DNA of 64,000 nt from Patescibacteria group bacterium (GTDB lineage Bacteria; Patescibacteriota; Saccharimonadia; CAILAD01; BJGX01), in the NCBI GenBank assembly GCA_030917065.1, contig JAUPVL010000018.1, positions 12,224 through 76,223 on the forward strand. Direction: 5' to 3'. Positions 24,756 through 32,033 of the stretch are shown here, piece after piece; within the stretch, counting starts at the first letter, position 1, and each line of letters opens with the position of its first letter. Below the pieces are notes generated by a model, which was not told where the DNA came from, ran no database searches, and saw only the letters and a list, made by a program, of their open reading frames with translations. The position numbers and the translations under genes were made by a program.

Positions 24756-26075
24756 CTATGGCGCTAGTCTTTGCATGTCTCTTGGAAAAAGAGTCGCTTC
24801 TTTTACGTTGTTAAGTCCTATAATTTTTGCTGTCAATCTCTCTAGTCCTAATCCAAATCCACCGTGGTTAGGCATGCCGTACTTAAATGCATCCAGATAA
24901 TATTTGAAACCCGGATGATCTGGGTCAACACCGACTAGACTTTTTAGTTGGTCTACCAAAACATCATATCTGTTTTCACGCTGTGTTATTGTTACTATTT
25001 CTACGCCTCGAAATATTAAATCGGCTCTATCGCATACCTCTGGATTGCTGTCATTGATGTGGTGATAAAATTTCATTTCAGCTGTGGGAAATTCTGTGAT
25101 ATATATAGCTTCACTTCCATACTTTTTCAATGAATATTCACTTGCAAAACGTTCTTCAGCGGGTGTTGGGTCTTTTTCATTTCTTGTATCTACCTTGGTT
25201 TGTTTGTAGAATTCTTGATGTAGTTCTTTGAGGGTAATTTCAGGTATCTTCTTTGTGATTTTTGATTTTGTCGCTCGCAAGTTATTAAGTTCAGACTCAT
25301 GGCTGACCCAGATATTTTCGTTTATATCCCAGATGAGTTCATTTAATAGATTTTTGACATCTGCAAACGATTCGATAAATCCCATTTCTACATCTACAGT
25401 TATATACTCACTCATATGTCTTGTCGTTGTGCTCGGTTCGGCTCGATATGTACTACCGATCTCAAAAACTCTCTCAAATACACCTACCATTATCTGTTTG
25501 TAGAATTGAGCTGACTGCGCGAGCGTAGCTTCTTTACCAAAATAATCTAGTTTAAATACCTCTGCTCCTCCCTCTGTTGCCTCAGCTAAAAGTTTGGGAC
25601 TGTGAATTGATACAAATTCCTTTGAGAGCAAGTGTGTCCTTATAATATTTTCGATACCTGCTTGTACCTTAAATATTGCTTGTTCATGTATATTCCGTAA
25701 AGCAACTACTCTATTTTCAAACAATGTATCGAGGTGTTCGGGCTTGTGACTAATAGGCTTGTCTATCTCAATAGGCATTACGTCTGTAACAGGCAATTTT
25801 ACAATTATCTTTGGATTGTGTATTTCAACTCCTGATGGAGCACGTTCATCACTAGTAACATCCCCTGTTATTTCAAGAACAGAGCCAAGTTGTAGGCCAT
25901 GAAGTTTCTCTAATTCTTTCTTGTCTTCTACAAGTATTTGTACCAGACCAGACCTATCTCGGATAATTAAAAAATTCAGACTACCGAGTAGTCTTCTTTT
26001 GTATAGCCATCCACTAATGGTTTTGGTTTCTCCTGAAAATCCAGAGAGTTCTTCTACAAGAGTTCTTTTTTGCAT
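24756..26075 (-). CDS. aspS: Aspartyl-tRNA synthetase, archaeal (short) type
   Basis: Class IIb synthetase of 439 residues. An N-terminal OB fold (SGWLYKRRLLGSLNFLIIRDRSGLVQILV) leads to the catalytic core with EIGSTYRAEPSTTTRHMSEYITVDVEMGF and motif 3 HGGFGLGLERLTAKI. It lacks the GAD insertion of the usual 590-residue bacterial enzyme, so it belongs to the archaeal/eukaryotic-type group, many members of which are non-discriminating and charge tRNA-Asn too, with GatCAB then amidating. That specificity is not provable here. First gene of a seven-gene operon with a leaderless-type promoter. Confidence 0.92.
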   Translation of the reverse strand: MQKRTLVEELSGFSGETKTISGWLYKRRLLGSLNFLIIRDRSGLVQILVEDKKELEKLHGLQLGSVLEITGDVTSDERAPSGVEIHNPKIIVKLPVTDVMPIEIDKPISHKPEHLDTLFENRVVALRNIHEQAIFKVQAGIENIIRTHLLSKEFVSIHSPKLLAEATEGGAEVFKLDYFGKEATLAQSAQFYKQIMVGVFERVFEIGSTYRAEPSTTTRHMSEYITVDVEMGFIESFADVKNLLNELIWDINENIWVSHESELNNLRATKSKITKKIPEITLKELHQEFYKQTKVDTRNEKDPTPAEERFASEYSLKKYGSEAIYITEFPTAEMKFYHHINDSNPEVCDRADLIFRGVEIVTITQRENRYDVLVDQLKSLVGVDPDHPGFKYYLDAFKYGMPNHGGFGLGLERLTAKIIGLNNVKEATLFPRDMQRLAP

Positions 26076-26082
26076 ACCCTAT

Positions 26083-26088
26083 ATTATA
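26083..26088 (-). promoter_or_regulatory. -10 box for leaderless aspS
   Basis: Minus-strand TATAAT (plus ATTATA, 26083-26088) stands 7 nt before the aspS ATG at 26075. Transcription would begin at or beside the start codon. It would drive the whole aspS-scpA-scpB-rsuA-dac-der-pth operon. Confidence 0.6.
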
Positions 26089-26133
26089 CCAAAAAAGTTA
26101 CAGATATGTTACGTAGACATGCATAAGTTTGGC

Positions 26134-26730
26134 TTACTTCTGGGTGTTTTGAGTTTGCTGAGGATTAGCAGGTGCTGTATTGCCAGATGCGTTATTGATA
26201 TCTAGCGAATTGATTTTTTCGGCATTTTCTTGGTTGGTATGCTCGGTAGCATCATTTACCTGAGGCGGTGCTGCAGCTGTGGCTGGTGGTGCTTGGCTTG
26301 CGGCATTAGCTTCAACATTGACTTTTGTATTTGTAGGTTGAGTCTGAGGATTTGATATTGATGGCGTAGAGAGTACGTCGGCAACTGCGTTTACAACGTC
26401 TTCTAAGATTACTTGTGATTTGACTAAATATCGATCAACACCGAGTTTTTCTCCTCTTTCACGGTCTGTCTCCTCCGAAAGCGCTGTCAGCATAATAACC
26501 CTAGTGTTTGCAATTTCTGGCGTAGTTCTAATAATGTCTAGTACATCAAAGCCAGATATTTTTGGCATCATTATATCTAGTAATATCATGTCAGGACGTT
26601 CTGCTACAGCCGTAGCCAGCGCTTCTTCACCGTTTGATGCCAAAACTACTTGATATCCTTCGGCTTGTAAGCGAGTAGCATAGACATCCCTAAGTGCTAG
26701 CTCGTCCTCAACTATTAAAATCTTTGGCAT
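26134..26730 (-). CDS. Response regulator with disordered Pro/Ala/Asn tail
   Basis: Receiver domain in residues 1-120 with E8/D9, phospho-acceptor Asp52 (MILLDIMMPK), a Thr in MLTALSEE and Lys in YLVKSQV. Residues 125-198 are low-complexity (Pro, Ala, Asn, Thr, Gln) with no output domain; they may tether a partner. Upstream a TATAAT (plus 26758-26763) and a GAGGGA ribosome site (plus 26737-26742) 6 nt from ATG give it a conventional leader, unlike its neighbours. Partner kinase unknown. Confidence 0.85.
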   Translation of the reverse strand: MPKILIVEDELALRDVYATRLQAEGYQVVLASNGEEALATAVAERPDMILLDIMMPKISGFDVLDIIRTTPEIANTRVIMLTALSEETDRERGEKLGVDRYLVKSQVILEDVVNAVADVLSTPSISNPQTQPTNTKVNVEANAASQAPPATAAAPPQVNDATEHTNQENAEKINSLDINNASGNTAPANPQQTQNTQK

Positions 26731-26795
26731 TTGTTTTCCCTCTTTAACTTAAGCATAATTATAACACTAAACTACAAATCGCAACAATTTTTATG

Positions 26796-27530
26796 TCAAA
26801 ACATATCTGTGTATCCAGGGAACCAGTCTTGATGTATTCGAGTATCATCTATCTTTAGAGAAGTTAGCTTCTCTTTCATCGCATCTACCATGGGTTCGGG
26901 TCCAGATATATAGAAATGTCTTTTATCTATATCTACAAGATGTTTTTTGATAATGTTCTCATCGATATAGCCGGTCTCTCCCATCCAGTCCTTAGGTATT
27001 TCCTCGGACAACACTTCCACATATTTAAATGCGTCATTCTTACTCTTATACTCCTCGATAAGCTCTCTACATACATTATCCTCAAGCGTTCTGTTGCCAT
27101 GAAACATCACGATGTCGTAGTCAAACAATTTTTTATCTACCATGTATTTGATCTGTGATCTAAATGGAGTTATACCTATTCCTCCAGCTATCCACGTGAG
27201 TTTGATATTACTCTTCGGCAAGGTGAAAGATCCATCAGGCCCTTTTATGGCAAGCGTATCGCCCTGTTTGAGCTTAAATAGTACGTCCTTGAAACTGGAG
27301 TGTTTGGGTAATCTACGGGTTGTGATATCAAGAGTCTCTTCTGTTGGTGAGCTAGATAGCGTGAACCATCTTTTTTGTCCTCTTTCATCGGGATGTTTTT
27401 GCATCAGATTTGCTTCTATAAACTGACCGGGTTTGTAAACAAAGCCCTTGGGTTTAATAAAATGTAGATCCCAGGCATCTTTTGAGACTTTTGTTTTTTT
27501 AATATATTTAATCTTATATTCCATAGTCAT
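26796..27530 (-). CDS. FNR-like FAD/NAD(P)-binding oxidoreductase
   Basis: A 244-residue ferredoxin-NADP+ reductase-fold protein. The FAD site is KRWFTLSSSP (the family's RxYS with Phe-Thr), the phosphate loop follows, and the NAD(P) site is WIAGGIGITPFRSQIKYM (about residues 113-130); near the end are FYISGPEPMVDAMK and DWFPGY. It lacks a 2Fe-2S domain, so it needs an external electron partner. ATG at 27524 is an alternative start. Its start codon is only 17 bp from that of the divergent CobW gene. Confidence 0.82.
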   Translation of the reverse strand: MTMEYKIKYIKKTKVSKDAWDLHFIKPKGFVYKPGQFIEANLMQKHPDERGQKRWFTLSSSPTEETLDITTRRLPKHSSFKDVLFKLKQGDTLAIKGPDGSFTLPKSNIKLTWIAGGIGITPFRSQIKYMVDKKLFDYDIVMFHGNRTLEDNVCRELIEEYKSKNDAFKYVEVLSEEIPKDWMGETGYIDENIIKKHLVDIDKRHFYISGPEPMVDAMKEKLTSLKIDDTRIHQDWFPGYTDMF

Positions 27531-27531
27531 G

Positions 27532-27541
27532 TATAATCATA
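27532..27541. promoter_or_regulatory. Overlapping divergent -10 boxes of two leaderless genes
   Basis: On the plus strand TATAAT (27532-27537) lies 10 nt before the cobW-like ATG (27548). On the minus strand TATGAT (plus 27536-27541) lies 5 nt before the reductase ATG (27530). The two boxes share 2 bp, and neither gene has a ribosome site, so the whole control region is about 17 bp plus sequence inside each gene. Confidence 0.5.
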
Positions 27542-27547
27542 CCAAGT

Positions 27548-28561
27548 ATGGATACTAAAATACACAAATCTAAGATACCAATCACGGTTATTACTGGATT
27601 TCTTGGTTCGGGCAAAACTACTCTACTCAACCACATCTTAAATACTAATAAGAAATTAAATATTGGGGTGGTGGTAAATGATTTTGGTGATATCAATATC
27701 GACTCCAAGCTAGTAAAGAGCAAGACCGATAAAAAGCTAGAACTTACCAACGGATGTATATGTTGTAATCTAAAAACACTTGATTTACAAGAAGCTATAG
27801 ATCAATTTACTACTCCAGGATCTAATATTGACTACATTATCATTGAAGCAAGCGGCCTCGCCGAGCCGAGAGATCTAGCCCTTACCCTAAGAGATACTAT
27901 TGGGGTCGATATAAAGCTAGATAGTATTATTACGATAATAGATGCAAAAAATATCATACAAAATGCTAAGTCCAACAATACAGCTGCTGATCAAATACTT
28001 TTTTCCGACTTTATTATCATCAACAAAATAGATCTCGTGCCCAAATCCAAGCAAGAAGATATTGAAAAACTAGTAATATCGATCAACCCGAAGGCTAGAA
28101 TATTTACTACCACCAACTGCGACATTGATATTAGATATATTCTTGAAAAAGATATTGGAGACATTAAGATATCAAAATCCAATAAACAAACCGACCATAG
28201 TGGACATATTCATGAACAATACTCACATTTTACCTGGGAAAGCGAACAGCCCCTGGACCCTATGAGATTTCAGGAATTTGTAAACACCAAGCTACCAAAG
28301 AATGTATATCGAGCAAAGGGCTTTGTAGATTTGGGGGTCAAAGGACATTTACGTAAATATATATTTCAGCTAGTTGGCTCAAGGGCTGATATTACTTGGG
28401 ACAACTGGATCAACCAAACCCCCAAAACCCAACTGGTCTTTATAGGTAAAAAGATAGACAAAAAACAACTAACTAAGGATCTCGTGGGTTGTATCGATCC
28501 AAATCCTAACAAAGAGCTAGAGTCTGGTATCGAGCTAAAACTTCCAAAGAAGTATCAATAA
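27548..28561 (+). CDS. CobW/P47K-family GTPase (metallochaperone)
   Basis: G3E GTPase of 337 residues. Walker A GFLGSGKTTLLNHIL (about residues 17-31), the metal-binding CxCC in NGCICCNLKTLDLQ (about 72), Walker B-like IIEASGLAEPRDLA, and NKIDLVPKS for guanine. The C-terminal CobW_C domain (from about 220, FTWESEQPLDPMRFQEFVNTKLP) follows. Family members deliver zinc or cobalt; the client is unknown. There is no ribosome site and the start appears leaderless. Confidence 0.9.
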   Translation: MDTKIHKSKIPITVITGFLGSGKTTLLNHILNTNKKLNIGVVVNDFGDINIDSKLVKSKTDKKLELTNGCICCNLKTLDLQEAIDQFTTPGSNIDYIIIEASGLAEPRDLALTLRDTIGVDIKLDSIITIIDAKNIIQNAKSNNTAADQILFSDFIIINKIDLVPKSKQEDIEKLVISINPKARIFTTTNCDIDIRYILEKDIGDIKISKSNKQTDHSGHIHEQYSHFTWESEQPLDPMRFQEFVNTKLPKNVYRAKGFVDLGVKGHLRKYIFQLVGSRADITWDNWINQTPKTQLVFIGKKIDKKQLTKDLVGCIDPNPNKELESGIELKLPKKYQ

Positions 28562-28569
28562 CCTCTCAT

Positions 28570-29253
28570 CTATCTATTTCTACTAAATATGAGTGTTGTG
28601 GAGAGAAATACTCCCGCGGCAATTATAAATCCCGCTAGAACAATCCAGGAATTATTCAGGCCCTGCAAGAACAGCGTATTGTAGCTATCTGCCATAGATG
28701 CAAAAACGTACAAAATAGAAATAGACAACAATCTAACTCTAGATCTTAACTCTGTTTGCTGAAAAGCGTTAATACCAATAATCACTCCAGCAACAAAAAC
28801 AATCATAAGTGAAATCATGTGGATATATTTAGCAAAATCCGAAAATTTGTATACTGCTAGGCCATCTATGATGCCCACTGGGTTAGTTTGAAAGTATAAG
28901 GCTTGATCAACAAACCCGACTATACCTATTAATGCTATCGGGACTACAAGATAGCTTAATGGGAATCTTCTGAGGCCAGTTAAGTACCATATTAGATATA
29001 TCTGCCAATAGCCTACTATGTCCAAGCACAACCTTCCCATAGTTACGCTTATCCTCAAGACATCCGGATTGCTCGTCAAATAGAATGGTATGGAGTATAG
29101 CCCGAGTCCGGCAGCAGCCAGAAACCCTGAAAAAGCAAAGTGCCTACTCAATGGTGTTTTGAGCCTTCGATAATTTTGTAGAGATTTTATACCAATTACT
29201 AGCGTTGCTATAGAGCCAAGTAGGTATGGAATCGTGTTTGAGGGCAGATTCAT
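28570..29253 (-). CDS. Seven-TM protein, paralogue 2 of a tandem pair
   Basis: A 227-residue protein with seven hydrophobic segments and almost no soluble part. It shares the pattern TIPYLLGS...NYRRLKTPLSRHFAFSGF...YSIPFYLTSNPDVL with the gene upstream, so the two are tandem duplicates. The layout resembles small seven-TM sensor modules that feed histidine kinases; a kinase gene lies divergently about 800 bp away. No family name can be given with confidence. Confidence 0.6.
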   Translation of the reverse strand: MNLPSNTIPYLLGSIATLVIGIKSLQNYRRLKTPLSRHFAFSGFLAAAGLGLYSIPFYLTSNPDVLRISVTMGRLCLDIVGYWQIYLIWYLTGLRRFPLSYLVVPIALIGIVGFVDQALYFQTNPVGIIDGLAVYKFSDFAKYIHMISLMIVFVAGVIIGINAFQQTELRSRVRLLSISILYVFASMADSYNTLFLQGLNNSWIVLAGFIIAAGVFLSTTLIFSRNR

Positions 29254-29255
29254 AT

Positions 29256-29957
29256 TTATCTCTTTTTCTGAGGGCTTAAGACCCTTGCAGTAATCAGCAC
29301 AAATATAAACAGTGTAAATCCTATTATATAGCTAACAATGATAGCAGGAGAATTGTTTGATTCACCTGATAATATAACATTCAGACTACCTCCCAGTCCG
29401 GACAGTATATATAGTATACCGATACCTAGTAGTCCCAGTCTCGCTCGATAGTCTGACTGTTGCTTGATGCGTAATAGCATAAATATACCCACCATAAATA
29501 CCACCATGAGAAAGAGCGCTTGAATAATATTTGCAATCAATGGAAGTTGATACTCAAACGATCCGTTCACCACACTCACCCCATTGACTATATATCCATA
29601 ACAGTGAGACAACCAGCCAATAGTAGCAATTAAAATAACTGGGACCAATAAGACATTAAGCGGTATTTTATTTTTAAACACGAGATAATGCAGAATTACT
29701 ACTTGGTATACAAACATAACGTACAAGAAAAAATCACCAATAATATTCACCACCAACAATACATCTTGGTTGGTAGTGAATATCAAAGGCACAGAGTAAA
29801 AAAAGAATGCCAATGACGCACTAAATCCGCTTATAGAGAAAAATAGTGATAGCGGACTATGGAGTTTTCTATAGTTCGATGCGCCCCTTAGTCCGAACAG
29901 TAAAAACGCAAAAGAACCTATTAACCATGGTATTGTGCTAGTCGGTACGTTAATCAT
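29256..29957 (-). CDS. Seven-TM protein, paralogue 1 of a tandem pair
   Basis: A 233-residue protein with seven hydrophobic segments, N-terminus TSTIPWLIGSFAFLLFGLRG and shared NYRKLHSPLSLFFSISGFS block with its downstream neighbour (2 nt gap). I use ATG at 29957: an upstream in-frame TTG at 29969 falls inside a minus-strand TATAAT (plus 29969-29974), which lies 11 nt before this ATG and implies an almost leaderless message. Function unknown; a membrane sensory role is a guess from topology and the neighbouring kinase. Confidence 0.6.
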   Translation of the reverse strand: MINVPTSTIPWLIGSFAFLLFGLRGASNYRKLHSPLSLFFSISGFSASLAFFFYSVPLIFTTNQDVLLVVNIIGDFFLYVMFVYQVVILHYLVFKNKIPLNVLLVPVILIATIGWLSHCYGYIVNGVSVVNGSFEYQLPLIANIIQALFLMVVFMVGIFMLLRIKQQSDYRARLGLLGIGILYILSGLGGSLNVILSGESNNSPAIIVSYIIGFTLFIFVLITARVLSPQKKR

Positions 29958-29968
29958 AGATAATTGCA

Positions 29969-29974
29969 ATTATA
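29969..29974 (-). promoter_or_regulatory. -10 box of the seven-TM gene pair
   Basis: Minus-strand TATAAT (plus ATTATA) 11 nt before the ATG at 29957, giving a predicted leader of about 5 nt and no room for a ribosome site. Confidence 0.5.
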
Positions 29975-30068
29975 GCATAAGTTTGTCGGTAATATTTCTC
30001 GGATAAATCAAGCATAACAATAAAAATTGTTTTATAATAGTGCTAATGGTTAATCAGATACTATAGAC

Positions 30069-31739
30069 ATGCAAGAGTTTTCTACATTTAAATCACGTTG
30101 GCGCGAATACAGTCCAATGTTCATATCCCAAACTGCACTGATAGTGCTATTATTATTTGATTACACTTTTACGGACAATATAAGTCATCAATTAGGTAGC
30201 TTGTTTTACCTGTTGATATTCACAACTTTTCTTCTAATAACACTTCCGCTTTTTAAATTTTACATATATTTCACTCAAAGATATTTCTTACTAGCTCTAC
30301 ACTATGTGTCATTTGGTTTGTTTATTACATTCTTTGCGCCTATAGACGATGCATACTACTTCATATTTCTTTTTTATCTAACAGTTGGTATGTATTGGTA
30401 TCGATGGAGGGGTTACTTCGCGTGTATGGCCGTTACTATTTTTATTACTGTGTTGGCTACATATATACAATACCCTGGCCTAGACAGTACGATTTCGTAT
30501 CATGTCATGGGTTACTTTGCTATTTTTGTTGTGAGTAGTTTGTTTATCGCCCTATTGATGCTCAGAAGGCCGATGGAGGCAGACGCAGTATTTTTGCACA
30601 ACTCAGTAGCTTTTGAAAGAAATAGATTGGTGTCACTTATAAATAGTATAGGAGATGCGGTAATAGCCACTGATGAAAACGGAGTGATCACCCTATACAA
30701 CGGCGCTGCGCTAGAATTACTGGACACCAATGAGCTCATAGAAGAAAAGCCTATCAATAAAGTCCTAAAGCTCCTAGACGATTCAAACGCTCCAGTGGAT
30801 GTTATCAGACAAGCTGATAAGTCCAATAAGTTGGTTAGTAGAAATGATCTTCATTTTGTGACCAATGAAAAGCTCAATATAGATCTTTCTGTGAGCGTCT
30901 CGCCTATTCGATCTAGCGAAGGAGCTCTTGAGGAAGAGGGTTTTATTGTTGTAGCTAGAGATATCACTAAAGAAAAAGGTCTTGATGAAGAGCGTAAGGA
31001 GTTTATTTCCGTAACATCACATGAACTTAGGACGCCTATAGCTGTTACAGAAGCAAACATTTCGTCTGCTCTTCGCGCTGAGGATACTAAAAACTTACAG
31101 CCGACTACATTGAACTTTTTGGAACAAGCACACCACAACATTATCTTTTTAGGAGATTTGGTTAATGACCTGACTACTCTGGACAAGGCAGAGAGAGGTA
31201 GTTTGGATATCAATATCAAGCTATTAGACCCGTGTAAGCTAGTCGAGAGATTGTCTGAAGACAATCAAGAAACCGTTAAGAAGGCTGGACTAGCTCTGCA
31301 ATACTCTACGCCAGATAAAATAAATTCCCTGCTTTCAAGTGAACTATATATACGTGAGATATTACAAAATTTCATCTCCAATGCACTGAAATACACCAAA
31401 CAAGGCTTGATAATGATTCGCGTCAAACAAGGGTCAAATGGTAGTGTCGTGTTTAGTGTTTCTGATACTGGTATCGGTATATCTAGCACAGACCAAAAGA
31501 AAGTATTTGATAAGTTCTTTAGAAGTGAAGATTATCGGACAAGACAAACGAGAGGTACGGGACTTGGCCTCTACATTACTACAAAACTAGCAAAGAGAAT
31601 CAGAGCAAAAATATGGTTCGAAAGTCAACTCAACAAGGGCTCAACATTCTATCTAGAGGTGCCGCCTATAGGGGCACTAAGCTCAGATCAAAAACAAATT
31701 GCTCGGGAAGAAATAAAAGATTTTGCCAGCTCTGTTTAA
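30069..31739 (+). CDS. Membrane histidine kinase with PAS domain
   Basis: A 556-residue sensor kinase. About six membrane segments fill residues 15-170, a PAS domain follows (SLINSIGDAVIATDENGVITLYN, about 190-310), then HisKA with the H-box FISVTSHELRTPIAVTEA (about 317-334) and HATPase_c with N-box ILQNFISNALKYT, DTGIGIS and GTGLGLYITTKLAK. All catalytic motifs are intact. No response regulator is adjacent; the two orphan receivers at 9-386 and 26134-26730 are candidates. The seven-TM pair is divergent to it. Confidence 0.93.
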   Translation: MQEFSTFKSRWREYSPMFISQTALIVLLLFDYTFTDNISHQLGSLFYLLIFTTFLLITLPLFKFYIYFTQRYFLLALHYVSFGLFITFFAPIDDAYYFIFLFYLTVGMYWYRWRGYFACMAVTIFITVLATYIQYPGLDSTISYHVMGYFAIFVVSSLFIALLMLRRPMEADAVFLHNSVAFERNRLVSLINSIGDAVIATDENGVITLYNGAALELLDTNELIEEKPINKVLKLLDDSNAPVDVIRQADKSNKLVSRNDLHFVTNEKLNIDLSVSVSPIRSSEGALEEEGFIVVARDITKEKGLDEERKEFISVTSHELRTPIAVTEANISSALRAEDTKNLQPTTLNFLEQAHHNIIFLGDLVNDLTTLDKAERGSLDINIKLLDPCKLVERLSEDNQETVKKAGLALQYSTPDKINSLLSSELYIREILQNFISNALKYTKQGLIMIRVKQGSNGSVVFSVSDTGIGISSTDQKKVFDKFFRSEDYRTRQTRGTGLGLYITTKLAKRIRAKIWFESQLNKGSTFYLEVPPIGALSSDQKQIAREEIKDFASSV

Positions 31740-31936
31740 TGTTGTCGAGTTTACTGTCCTATGACACAAAGAAATAAAATCGATATAGACAAGATAATAT
31801 ATTATAAGCTATGATTAGTCTTAAGCATTGGGGTTTTATTATTGTATCGAAAGGTCTATCTAGGATCGAGTATTGTTAGATACAAAACACAGAGGGGGTT
31901 TTTGTTTTGTATAATAAATTATTATATTTGTTGTAG

Positions 31937-31965
31937 TTGACGTAATACATAATCACATATATAGT
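31937..31965 (+). promoter_or_regulatory. nrdAB promoter
   Basis: TTGACG (31937-31942), 17-nt spacer and TATAGT (31960-31965). The -10 is embedded in the first NrdR-type box, which fits repression by occlusion. The leader is about 60 nt and carries a strong AAAGGAGGG ribosome site. Confidence 0.65.
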
Positions 31966-32000
31966 GTAATATAGCGTAACATAAGCACTATATATAGCGC
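31953..32000 (+). promoter_or_regulatory. Pair of NrdR boxes upstream of nrdA
   Basis: Two near-palindromes, CACATATATAGTGT (31954-31967) and GCACTATATATAGCGC (31985-32000), match the NrdR box style (ACACWATATATWGTGT-like). Their centres are 32 bp apart, about three helical turns, as is usual for NrdR sites. No nrdR gene is in this window. Confidence 0.75.
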
Positions 32001-32033
32001 TTAAAAACAACAATAAAAGGAGGGTTAGTTTAA

